From Selaginella moellendorffii (Eukaryota > Streptophyta > Lycopodiopsida > Selaginellales > Selaginellaceae): a stretch of 64,000 nt of DNA. The stretch lies in contig NW_003314264.1 of the NCBI RefSeq assembly GCF_000143415.4, positions 2,020,074-2,084,073 on the forward strand. Reading direction: 5' to 3'. Shown piece by piece: positions 47,263-57,259 of this stretch. Position 1 is the stretch's first letter; each line of letters starts with the position of its first letter. The translations under genes were made by a program, and so were the position numbers. Under the pieces are notes generated by a model. That model worked only from the letters and a program-made list of their open reading frames with translations. It was not told where the DNA came from and made no database searches.

Positions 47263-48114
47263 TTAATTGAATTTTGCATAAGTACATAGAGTTCTGCCTT
47301 GCAGAAATTCCTCCACTAGTTCTCGAGCGTTCGCTAGGTTCTCCTCCGGTTCCCATGTTGCTTCGCAATGTGGAAATCCTTTCCACTTCACATGGAACTC
47401 TCTCACCTCGCGTCCTTGTCGCTTGCTCTTGCGCGCATTGAGGATGGCCTCGACTTCGTATTCCTCTTCCCCTTGGATAACCTCAGGTAAAGGTCTCACT
47501 TGGTCCTTGCGAAGCGGATCCTCAAAATACGGCTTGAGTAAGTTCACGTGGAACACTGGGTGCATCTTCCCCATCTCTCGAGGAAGTCGGAGTCGGTAAG
47601 CCACTTTACCGATTCGTGCCTCAATTTCATAAGGCCCCGTGAACCTGCTTAAGGAACTCAAGATCAATTCATTTACAGGAATACATGCATCTTTACCTTT
47701 GGGTCAACTTTCGGCTGATCCCACTTGGTAGTCTGAGGTTCTTGGTGTTCAGCCACACCTTCTCCCCAGCTTGGAACTCCACATCCCGACGCTTTTGGTT
47801 CGCGTACTTAGTTTGCCTTTGTTGAGCCCGTTCCAAGGAATCCCTCACTAGATTCCAAATGTTGAGTCTTTCCGCCGTGAATGCCTCCACTGCGGGTAAC
47901 TCTCCATGATACTCGGCCACGCCGAGTTCCACAGGACCTTCAATAGCTCGCCCATTGATGACTTCCCATGGACTCACCCCGATGCTTGCATGTGGTGAGT
48001 TGTTATAACACATTTCCGCAAGTCCCAAATGACTTACCCAGTCGGTCTGGTCTCCCGAGACATAGCATTGCAATTAATCCTCCAGCTGCCTATTCACCCT
48101 TTCCGTTTGTCCGT
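47263..48114 (-). pseudogene. Chromovirus integrase C-terminus and chromodomain
   Basis: Continues pol after the first intron-like insertion: DGQTERVNRQLED, then an in-frame TAA (48,074-48,076), then CYVSGDQTDWVSHLGLAEMC and WLNTKNLRLPSG. A second intron-like insertion (47,645-47,696) separates RKLTQ from RFTGPYEIEARIGKVAYRL. Then the linker KMHPVFHVNLLKPYF and a chromodomain at about 47,295-47,451 (EYEVEAILNARK, FHVKWKGFPHCEATWEPEEN). Chromodomains direct chromovirus integration to particular chromatin. Stop at 47,263-47,265. Confidence 0.88.
47645..47696 (-). other. 52-bp intron-like insertion b in integrase
   Basis: Minus strand GTAAAGATGC...CCTTAAGCAG. Contains stop codons. Exact removal joins CAA AG to G TTC and yields the expected RKLTQRFTGPYEIE. 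Size and borders match introns of the nearby host genes. Confidence 0.6.
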
Positions 48115-48160
48115 CTGTCAAGAAGTGTTAGTGCCAACAACTTGACTTAATACCTCATAC
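48115..48160 (-). other. 46-bp intron-like insertion a in integrase
   Basis: Minus strand GTATGAGGTA...TTCTTGACAG, with CACTAAC 20 nt before the end as a near-ideal branch site. Exact removal converts the broken HPQTG/stop into HPQTDGQTERVN, the conserved integrase block with the catalytic Glu. GACAG is present on both sides, so a 5-bp duplication on insertion is also possible. Confidence 0.6.
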
Positions 48161-49487
48161 CTGTCTGTGGGTGATAGGCTGTGCTGAATTTCAACTTGGT
48201 GCGATACTGTTCCAGGAGAGTCCTCCAGAACCTACTGGTGAAGATCTTATCTCGATATGAGATGATCTCTTCTGGTCTTCCCCGCACTCGAACCACTTGT
48301 TCGAAGAACAGCTTCGCCACACCTTCCGCATCCACTTCCGTTGTGGTGGCTATGAAATGTGCCATTTTCGAAAATCGGTCCACCACCACGAATATCGCAT
48401 CAAACCCCTTGCTTGGGGGGAGTCCCGTGATGAAGTCCATCGTAAGACATTTCCACGGGCGATCTGGAATGGGGATGCTTTGCAACAAGCCCCCACTAGC
48501 CTCAGTCACGGCTTTTACCTGCTGACATGTTGGGCATGTCTTTACATAGTCTTGGACGTCCTTAGCCATATCTGGCCAATGGTACTTCCTTTTGAGTAAG
48601 CCCATTGTCTTGGGCACTCTGCCGTGTCCCGCAAGAGGTCCGTCATGACACTCTTCTAAGGCCACCTTCCTTAGTTCCCCTTCTGGAACATACACCCTCG
48701 TTTGCTTGTAATAAATGAGTCCGTTGCGTTCCGCATAGCCCGTTTTCTCTTCCGTTGGCAGCTCATCTCTCTGGTGAGCTTCTCGCGCCTCTAGATTCCT
48801 CAGAAACACTTCCTGTGCTAGACCATCGTTCTCATATGCTGTCCGCACATCGTCCCAGAAGGTTGCTGTTGCGCTGGATATTGCCAACCTCAAGCTCACT
48901 TTTCGACTTAGCGCATCTGCCACGATGTTGCTCTTCCCAGGCTTGTACAGAATTTCGCAATCAAACTCGGCCAAGGCATTGGCCCACCGACCTTGTTTCC
49001 CTCTTAGGTCAGGCTGTGACAAGAAGTGTTTCGTTGCCACATTGTCCGTGTAAACCTTGAAGTGTCTCCCAAGGTAGTGTCGCCACTCCTTGAGCACCTT
49101 GACCACCGCAAACAATTCCTTCTCGTGGGCAGGCCACTTCCGTTGAGCCTTGTCCAGCTTCTTCGAGAAGAACGCTACTGGATGGTTGTCTTGCTTCAAA
49201 ACTGCGCCCAACGCAAAGTCCGAAGCATCCGTTTCTACCTCAAAGTCCTTACCAAAGTCTGGTAATGCCAATATGGGAGCCTTCCTCAACTTCCCTTTGA
49301 GGTGGACGAATGCCGCCTCGCATTCCGCTGTCCACACCATCTTCCCTTTTCCTGTTTGGTCCGTTAAGGGCAGGGCTACTCTCGAATAGTGTCTGATAAA
49401 CTTTCGATAGTAGTTGCAAAGCCCCAGGAATGCCCTCAACTCATGTACATTGGCTGGTCGCTCCCATTCCTGGATCGCTTGGACCTT
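48161..49487 (-). pseudogene. Chromovirus RT thumb, RNase H and integrase core
   Basis: In frame with the upstream ORF after a nonsense codon. RT end: LRAFLGLCNYYRKFIRHYSR. RNase H: VETDASDFALGAVLKQDN and PAHEKELFAVVKVLKEWRHY. Integrase zinc finger: HDGPLAGHGR...CPTCQQ. DDE core: LTMDFITGLPPSKGFDAIF. The block usually reading ISDRD is ISYRD here, with TAT at 48,255-48,257, so the second catalytic Asp is lost. The frame is otherwise open to the 46-bp insertion. Confidence 0.9.
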
Positions 49488-52034
49488 CTACGGGTCCACC
49501 TTGAGCCCATCCTGGCCCACCACATGCCCGAGAAACTTTACCTCTTGTTGAGCAAAGTCACATTTGCTCTCTTTAGCATACAGCTTGTGTTCCCTTAGTT
49601 TCTCAAACACCTTCGCCAAGTGTTCGGCATGCTCCTCTAGCGTTTCGCTATAGATCAGGATGTCGTCGATATAGACGACCACGAAGTGATCCAGATAGGG
49701 TACAAAGATGTGGTTCATTAGCGCCGAAAACGTTGCCGGCGCATTACATAGCCCGAAGGGCATCACCAGAAACTCAAAGCTCCCATACCTCGTTCGACAG
49801 GTTGTCTTCTCGACATCTTCCTCGGCTACCCTGATCTGGTAGTATTCTGACCTTAGGTCAATCCTCGAGAAGTATTTTGCCTTTCCCAACCTATCGAACA
49901 GGTCCTCAATCCTTGGCAAAGGGTACTTGTTCTTCTTTGTATACTTGTTGAGCAACCGGTAGTCTATGCACATGCGCATAGATCCATCTTTCTTTTTCAC
50001 AAATAACACCGGTGCCCCATACGGCGACTTGCTCAACCTAACATACCCTTTGTCCACCAACTCCTCTAGTTGGCACTTGAGCTCCTTGAGTTCTTTTTCG
50101 TTCAAACGATAAGGGGGACGAACCACTGCCTCAGCACCCTCGACCAGCTCAATCTTATGTTCTATCGGTCGTGCTGGGGGTAGCCCCGCCGGTAGCTCTT
50201 CCGGCATGGTATCCTGGAATTGGTCCAACACCCGCTGGATCACTAAAGGTACTTCTTCCATTTCTGTCTTTTTGTCACTCTTCACCGAGAGTAAGCACAA
50301 AAAGGCCGCCTTAGTTCCTTTAGTGAGTTGTCCTCTCGTTGACACCAGGTTTAAGCAAGAATCTTTGGCCTTGCTTTGCCCTACCTTTAGATCTTGGGCC
50401 TCCACCCTAGATCTTCTTCTTTGGGCATTCGCCAGTACCACAAGGTTTCTACCTTGACCATGCAGGGCTACCACGAATCGATTGAACCAGTCCATTCCGA
50501 AGATCACATCAAATCCCGCCATGTCCAACACGGTGAAATCCATGTCCACCTTCCAAGTCCCCACTTCGACTCTCGCTTGTCGAAGTACCTCATCGGTGCT
50601 TTGGCTACCTTGAACAAACTCTATAGTCCTTGGTTCACCTAGCCGCTGCACCGTTAGTCCGGCTTGCCGGACTATGTTTGCAGCCACAAAATTATCCGAA
50701 GCACCCGTGTCAATAAGAATCTTAACAAAGCTACCTCCGAGCTTCCCTCGGAGGGCTAGTAGATGTTGCGAACGACTCTCTAACAAAGTTGCTCGTGTAA
50801 TGAGTAACTTTGAGTTAGGGACTGGATCACATACCTCATTTTGGACTTCACCCGACTTGATGGCCATATTGGCTCTGGCCTTCTTCGGGTAGGGACTTTC
50901 CCTCGAGAAGTGTCCCGCTTCACCGCAGTTGTAGCATACGTTGTTTCCCACGCTGCTATATGACTTGACCTTCTTATCCGTGGGTTTGTCTCTTTTTGCT
51001 TGACTCCCCCACGTACTCGCTCGCTGGCCCCCGGATTTGCCTTTCCGGAACCCCGAGGACTCATTCTTAGAGAAACTCCTCTTGAATTTCCCTCTGCTAA
51101 ACGTTCCCCTTGGTTTGGCCCCTTTGCTGAACGTGGATCCCGACCCCGTCGTGTTCCCCTTTCGCAAGTTATCGTTGAAATGCACCTTGATGGCTGCATC
51201 CAACGCTTCCTTGTAGTTGGTCGGGTTCCACCGCATTACTTCGCCGCGAGCCCAGGTTTGCAAACCTGATATGAAGGCATGGAACGCATCCATATCCCCC
51301 ATGTCCGTGACAAGTATCCTCTTTGCCATAAACCCATTCACATACTCCTGAATGGTTCCGGTCTGCTTCAGCCTACTCAGCTTGTCCCTTAGGTGCAGAG
51401 TAGCATTCGGAGGAACGTAAGTTGCGCGGATCCTCGCCTTCATCATTTCCCAAGTGGCCACCGGTCCTTCGTTGGCCTCCGTTGTTCTCCACCAAGACTT
51501 GGCATTATCTGCCAAGTATGGTTTTGCACATGGGACCTTTTTCGAGCTCGGTAATCGCAACGCTCGGAAGTAGTCCTCCATATCGTAAAACCAATCCTCC
51601 ACCACCTTATAGTCGTTCACTCCCTTGAAGACCGGTGGGGGCTTTGGTTTGTACTTGGGAACTGCCTGAGGGACTGATTCCACTTCGGTCTGTTCGACCT
51701 TGTCTGGTTTTGCCTCAGTCCCTGCCGAAGGGTCCGTACCTTCTGCGCTGCCAGCATCCGCAGTCTTTCGCTTTTTCTTCTGCTTCTCGTCACGCTTTAG
51801 CTTGCGTATGAGAGTCTCTAGCAAGGCATTGGTCTGTGCCAATTGTCCTTCTAGAACATCCAATCGAGCCTTGGACGACCGAACCTCACCACCAGACTCC
51901 TGTTTGGAAGTTGCCTCACTGGAGTCCTCCTCATGCAAGGATTCCTCATCCATCGCCTCCTGTTCGACCGGGGGCTCCAGCTCTGGAGGAGGTTCCGTCT
52001 CTGCCTGGGTTCGCTTACGTCCTGCCCTTGCCAT
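49488..52034 (-). CDS. Chromovirus Gag-protease-reverse transcriptase ORF
   Basis: One open frame of 848 codons from ATG 52,034. Acidic N-terminus and Lys-rich coil (residues about 1-90), Gag core with [20 protein letters not shown] (about 128-147) and [19 protein letters not shown], and a Ser/Gly/Lys-rich nucleocapsid. The zinc knuckle [15 protein letters not shown] (about residue 367) has Ser where the last Cys of CCHC should be. Protease [13 protein letters not shown] at about residue 440. RT follows with [20 protein letters not shown], then [20 protein letters not shown] and the YIDD active site (about residue 789). The frame ends at TAG 49,488-49,490 inside a conserved VDPEKVQAIQEWE-type block, so this is a nonsense mutation, not a natural end. 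Confidence 0.92.
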   Translation of the reverse strand: MARAGRKRTQAETEPPPELEPPVEQEAMDEESLHEEDSSEATSKQESGGEVRSSKARLDVLEGQLAQTNALLETLIRKLKRDEKQKKKRKTADAGSAEGTDPSAGTEAKPDKVEQTEVESVPQAVPKYKPKPPPVFKGVNDYKVVEDWFYDMEDYFRALRLPSSKKVPCAKPYLADNAKSWWRTTEANEGPVATWEMMKARIRATYVPPNATLHLRDKLSRLKQTGTIQEYVNGFMAKRILVTDMGDMDAFHAFISGLQTWARGEVMRWNPTNYKEALDAAIKVHFNDNLRKGNTTGSGSTFSKGAKPRGTFSRGKFKRSFSKNESSGFRKGKSGGQRASTWGSQAKRDKPTDKKVKSYSSVGNNVCYNCGEAGHFSRESPYPKKARANMAIKSGEVQNEVCDPVPNSKLLITRATLLESRSQHLLALRGKLGGSFVKILIDTGASDNFVAANIVRQAGLTVQRLGEPRTIEFVQGSQSTDEVLRQARVEVGTWKVDMDFTVLDMAGFDVIFGMDWFNRFVVALHGQGRNLVVLANAQRRRSRVEAQDLKVGQSKAKDSCLNLVSTRGQLTKGTKAAFLCLLSVKSDKKTEMEEVPLVIQRVLDQFQDTMPEELPAGLPPARPIEHKIELVEGAEAVVRPPYRLNEKELKELKCQLEELVDKGYVRLSKSPYGAPVLFVKKKDGSMRMCIDYRLLNKYTKKNKYPLPRIEDLFDRLGKAKYFSRIDLRSEYYQIRVAEEDVEKTTCRTRYGSFEFLVMPFGLCNAPATFSALMNHIFVPYLDHFVVVYIDDILIYSETLEEHAEHLAKVFEKLREHKLYAKESKCDFAQQEVKFLGHVVGQDGLKVDP

Positions 52035-52078
52035 CTCCCAGCAATCCGCCTCTATCCTTCGCTAGAACTGAGGAAGAG

Positions 52079-52090
52079 GCTCCGATACCA
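52079..52090 (-). other. Primer-binding site of the chromovirus
   Basis: Minus strand TGGTATCGGAGC, 3 nt from the LTR end; one mismatch to the initiator-Met tRNA complement TGGTATCAGAGC. Confidence 0.85.
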
Positions 52091-52093
52091 AAT

Positions 52094-53229
52094 TGTAAGC
52101 CACAAATTTTTCCTTTTCAATTTGCCAGCTTACCTCGCCTATCCGACCAACTCTGCCTTGGCTTGTGCTAAGTTCCCTCGCCAAGGTTCTCGCCTATGGT
52201 GCCAGCTCCTACTTGGTTTCAGCTACTTACTGCATGAGCAACGGAGTGTTAGCCATCCATCTACGGATTCCCAAATCTCTCCCAATCCCCCTCCCCGGGT
52301 TAGACTGGACTTAAGGTTCGGCTACACTCCCCGCAGGCACAAACAGCCAAGCACACCAAGCCTCCAGATTCCTAACACCCCAAGGTACCACAAGGCTTGA
52401 TCATGGGACCCTCTAAATCCCAAGCCTTGGGTGCAGCACTTGCTTCGGGACGTCGGGGTGAAACACCGTGGCCTAACGGCCCGGTATGGGTACCTCTACC
52501 CCCCCACTTTCATCCCGAAGGGAAGGCCCAAGCCCCCGGAAGGGCGAGGACCAATGAGCCACAAGGTACTCAAGTGGGGCACCACTCCACCTGAGCCGGG
52601 AGCACCGCAGTCGGTTTCCCTTTCGGGAGTGGGAGCTGCTCTTGAGCACTTCCTTGGATGGCCCCTCCGGCACCAGCCAAGTCCATGCTCACTCCCACCC
52701 AAGGCCCCTCGGTCCCAGTCCCAACCTCAAGTCGGTTTGGAAGCCCAACTGGAGAGTCCCTTCTAAACTGGTTCCTGGACCTCACTATCCCTACTATACT
52801 TTTGGAACCCCCTGCAGCCCCCCCCCCCTGGGAGACGCACGCTTTGGGCTTTCACCCCTTGACCCGTATTAGTATTTGGACTTAGTCTCTGGCTCGATCT
52901 CGGACCCGATTTCGGATCCGACTTCGGATTTGGTTTCGGACTCGATCTCGGACTCGATCTCGGACCCGATCTCGGGTCCGACCTCGGACTCGATCTCGGA
53001 CCCGATTTTGGATCTCGGACTCCGTCTCGAACTCGGTCTCGAACTCGGACTCGAACTCGGTCCCCGAGTCGGTCTTGGACTCGATTCCGGACCCTATCTC
53101 GAACTCGGTCCTAGAGTCGGTCTTGGACTCGATCCTCGACTTGGTCCCATCCGATGAACTCTTTGTCATTTCGGTCAAGCTTTTGGGGATCCTTTAGCCT
53201 ACGACATCTCGGGGAGTCGGTTCCTTACA
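52094..53229 (-). repeat. 5' LTR of the family-C chromovirus
   Basis: Nearly identical to 45,712-46,859. Promoter-like module at about 52,784-52,862; array about 52,882-53,145, one 12-bp unit shorter than the partner. Confidence 0.92.
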
Positions 53230-53850
53230 CCATGGGGCTCGCGTAGGCCCACGGTGTTTCGAAATGTTGTCCCGGAGTCCCAAATGGAGAAAGGAGGAAG
53301 AGCAATCCTCTAGTGTGGTGACTAAGGATACAGTCACATGGTAAGAAAGTCCCGGAGGACCATGGGACTTAGTGGTCGGGCCTGTGGGCCTTGATCTAGT
53401 GGCAGTGGCGGTGAACATGGCCATGGACAAAAAAGGGACTTGGTAGGAACTGACAAAGGGATATTGGGGAAGGCTATTCCCCATGTCTGTGGGCATCCTA
53501 AGGATGCTAAGGAGTGGATCTGGGTTGACCACTCATGGATGGATGGCCCAGTTTTGGAGAGACGGGATTGTGATGCAAGTGGTATTGGACCACTAGTGTG
53601 GCAAAGGTGAATGGGTATGGCCTTAGCGTAACAGGTTGCTATGTCGGTGATATCTTTGAGTGTCGGTCATGGGATCGGACACGTGGAGCACTTGGACCAA
53701 GTGCAAGGGTTGAGTGGCGGGGATGCCATCCTCAGGGCTAGCAAGCCCAAGTCTGAAAAAGGACTTATGGAGGTTGTGAGTGAGACTCCTCCAAGTGGTC
53801 AGAGGTGTGGTTAAGTGACTAAAGTAGAATGGAAAAATTAATCGCTTACA

Positions 53851-55359
53851 ATTTGGTATCAGAGTTGTTCATTAGTTCGACTTTTATTGGTGCTCAAATA
53901 TATTACCATCGATATTGGCATCAGAAGGTCCTAGGAGTGGGCCTATCCTTGAGGAGTAGCATGTCAAGAGGATATGGCTCTCCACTCAAGTTCATGCGTG
54001 AACTTGGGCGCGATGTGGTGGATAGAAAAGGGGCCATTAAGGGAACGACTTTGGGATCTTGGGAACAGTATAAGGGTTTCCTCAGAGAGTTGAGGAGTTG
54101 ATCTAGATGAGTGTTTGACTTAGCAAACTGGCTGATATAGTTGTGGTAAACAATTACAGTTGGGATCACGGGAAAGATGCGGACTCTAGAACAATAAAGG
54201 AGTCACAAGATTACCCTTATATAGTTGAGGCTGGTACTCATAAAATTGAGACCAGAATTAATGACTGTGAAATGTCAAATACGGATGAGGACACGAGTCC
54301 TTGAAATGGTGGTTGGGGCTACCTTTAAATAAATGCTGGAACAACCCAAGGAGTTAGGGGTGTACTTAAAGATGAGTTGCTATTCTCATCACATGGACAA
54401 ATAGTTCTAAGGGGCAAAGGTTAGCCCCAAGAAAATCATCAAGTGTCGGAGTAACACTTGCAAAGATTGTCCTTGTGAGTAGGATATGAATACAAGAAGT
54501 TGTATTTTAGCGAGTTGGCACCTTGAAGACTAAGACCTCGCAAGTTGTTGGATTAGCAAAGTCCAAAATGCTAAATGACTCAAGTGGAGTCAGGGAATGG
54601 TCCTAAGGGATTGGTTGAAGCATTTGGACTGAGGTGTATGGTGCCTCATGAGGTATGGGGAGGATCATAAGATCCAAGTACGAGAACAGTAGATATCTCA
54701 TTGATGGCAAAATGTGCCATACCAAAGTTGTGGGAAAGATGTTCCTAGAAGAAAGCAACTTTGGCCTAGAGTTGGGTGCAAACACTATGGTGCGATGCTA
54801 ATGGATAGTTAGCATAAGGAACAACCATATTGGTCTTGGCAAAGACCTAAACACTAAAAATAATGTCATAAGGATAGGCTCGTGGGGCCAATGGTGTAGA
54901 GACACCAAATGTGCCAAGGTGAGATACCTTGAGGTTATGTTGATGGGTTCATAAGAACCCCTTGCCAAGACAATCCCAACGGAAATGGGAATGGCATAGC
55001 CTAAGCTGGAAGGCATGCGGTTAGAGTGTGGTGACCCAAATAATGATGGAGGTATGGAAGCACCAGCAATGAGTTGTAGAACTTGATAACTATGAGGCAA
55101 CTAAGCAAAAGGTGCGAAATAATTAGTTAAATTGGTAGAAGGTAACTACCTATGACTTCTTATGCCGATAAGGAAGTTAGATATACCCTTATGGGGGAGA
55201 AATTGCTTACGTTGTGAAATAGTAAGTCAATGTCGTAAAGGGAATGCTCATTGTCAAAGAAGGCCATCATTGGGACACCCAGACACTCTAAAACACGCAT
55301 GGAATGTGAAGTGTTTAGTGTCGCATTCAATGCGAACCGGGCCCGGTCGCACAGGGCAT
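53851..55359 (+). other. A2 interior, first part (non-coding)
   Basis: Begins with the primer site and matches, in opposite orientation, B's interior from 61,360 down to about 59,900. No open frame above about 100 codons and no retroviral motif. Ends at the B insertion point ...CAGGGCAT. Confidence 0.75.
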
Positions 55360-57259
55360 TGTAAGCGACTAATTTTTCCATTCTACTTTAGTCACTTAAC
55401 CACACCTTCGACCGCTTGGAGGAGTCTCATTCACAACCTCCTTAAGTCCAATTCAGGACTTGGGGCTTGCTAGCCCAAGAATGGCATCCATGCCACTCAT
55501 CGCTTGCACTTAGTCCAAGTGCTCCACGTGTCCGGTCCCAAGACCGACACCCAAAGGCACCACTGACATATCGGCCCATTACGCTAAGGCCATGCCCATT
55601 CACCTTTGCTGCACTAGTGGTCCAATACCACTTGCATCACAATCCCGTCTCTCCAAAACTGGGCCATCCGTCCACGAGTGGTCAACCCAGATCCACTCCT
55701 TAGCATCCTTAGGATGCCCACAGACATGGGGAATAGCCTTCCCCAATATCCCTTTATCAGTTCCTACCAAGTCCCTTTTCTGTCCATGGCCATGTTCGCG
55801 AACACTACCACTCGATCAAGGCCCACAGGCCCGACCACTAAGTCCCATGGTCCTCCGGGACTTCCTCACCATGTGACTGTATCCTTAGTCACCACACTAG
55901 AGGACTGCTCTTCCTCCTTTCTCCATTTGGGACTCCGGGACAACATTTCGAAACACCGTGGGCCTACGCGAGCCCCATGGGTACTCTCCCGCCTTCCGCC
56001 TTTAGGTGCTCTAGCCATGGGCTTAGAGCGAGGTTCCGTTGAGCCACGCCTGGTATCCAAGTAGTGCCACCCACACTTGGACTGGGAGCATCGGCCAGTC
56101 GATCTCCCGGGGGAACTAGAGCTGGCTCTTGAACACTTCACCAAGCTACCCCGCTTGTCGGTCCGTATTCACTCTAATCTTGGACTTCCTAGTGGTCAGT
56201 TCATCACCCAACACTGGGTCTGGCCTTCCTGGGCCAAACTGGCCTTTCTTGGCCAAACTGGCTCCACTGCAGTCCTCCCCCTTACTATACTTTTGGAGCT
56301 CACCAAACCCCCCAGGGTCTGGGAGACTAACGCTTTGAGCTTTCACCCTCTCAGACTCGAACTTGGACTCAGACTCGGACTTGAACTCGGACTCGGACTC
56401 GGACTCAGACTCGGACTCAGACTCGGACTCGGGCTCGGGCTCGGTCTCAGCCTTGGCCTCGGTCTCGGTCTCGGTCCCAATCCCGGTCTCGGTCTCGGTC
56501 CCGGTCTCGGTCCCGGTCTCGGTCTCGACCTCGGACTCCATCTCGAGTCCTTCTCGGACTCCATCTCGGACTCCATCTCGGACTCCGTCTCGGTCCATCT
56601 CAGACTCCATCTCGGACTCCATCTCGGACTCCATCTCGGACTCCATCTCAGACTCCATCTCGGACTCCATCTCGGACTCTGTCTCGGTCCATCTCGGACT
56701 CCATCTCGGGTCCATACTCGGACTCCGTCTCGGTCCACCTCGGACTCCATCTCGGACTCCATCTCGGACTCCATCTCGGGTCCATCTCGGACTCCATCTT
56801 GGACTCCATCTCGGGTCCATCTCGGACTTCGTCTCGGTCCACCTCGGACTCCACTTCGGGTCCATCTCGGACTCCATATCGGACTCCATCTCGGACTCCA
56901 CTTCGGGTCCATCTCGAACTCCATATCGGACTCCATCTCGGACTCCACTTCGGACTCTATATCGGACTCCACTTCGGGTCCATCTTGGACTCCAACTAGG
57001 GTCCGCCTCGGACTCCATCTCGGACACTTCCACGTATCATGTGTTGGTCCTTTTTGGGTCCCTTTTTGGAGCCTTGCTTATTGCTCGCTTCATGCTCGCT
57101 CCTTGAGCACTTTGTTGGGAGTTCCACTCCCGCTCTTGACCTTCCAAGTCAGAGCTTTTAGTCCAAACGTGTTACACTCGTTTGGGCTTTCGCTTCGGCC
57201 ACTACCACGTGGCACCCTTTCTGGCTCCACTTTGGGGCCTAGGGATTTTGTGTTTCACA
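55360..57259 (-). repeat. 3' LTR of element B
   Basis: The plus strand runs TGTAAGCGACTAATTTTTCC to GATTTTGTGTTTCACA. Promoter-like module about 56,282-56,350; array about 56,345-57,030, the longest in the window. Confidence 0.9.
56345..57030 (-). repeat. 6/12-bp array in B's 3' LTR
   Basis: About 685 bp of GACTCG, GTCTCG/GTCCCG and GACTCCATCTCG units. Long open frames on both strands here (Ser-Asp, Leu-Gly, Arg-Pro, Met-Glu-Ser) are artefacts of a repeat whose unit is a multiple of three. Confidence 0.9.

Larger units (their letters stand above)
45712..53229 (-). mobile_element. Family-C chromovirus (Ty3/gypsy with chromodomain), nearly full length
   Basis: Inserted in A2's 5' LTR with a perfect target duplication CCATG (45,707-45,711 and 53,230-53,234). 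On the minus strand: 5' LTR 53,229-52,094, primer site TGGTATCGGAGC (52,079-52,090, one mismatch to initiator-Met tRNA), gag-protease-RT, RNase H-integrase, chromodomain, 3' untranslated part, purine-rich GGGTGGTGGAGT next to the 3' LTR 46,859-45,712. The LTRs (1,136 and 1,148 bp) differ by about ten substitutions and one 12-bp array unit, so the insertion is recent. Several inactivating changes are present in pol. Confidence 0.93.

Noticed and set aside
49488-49490. TAG as a programmed readthrough or natural end of the chromovirus polyprotein
   Set aside because: It lies inside the conserved connection between RT and RNase H, not at a gag/pol border, and the same frame continues directly; a single-base nonsense change is simpler.
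53829-54101. Short ORFs in the A2 and B interiors (also at 54,798-55,100, 57,626-58,126, 60,110-60,364)
   Set aside because: No retroviral motif, not preserved in frame between the A2 and B copies, and normal for AT/GC-balanced non-coding DNA.
56345-57030. CRISPR-like or satellite array
   Set aside because: No spacer/repeat alternation; units are 6 and 12 bp, found only inside LTRs of a plant nuclear element.
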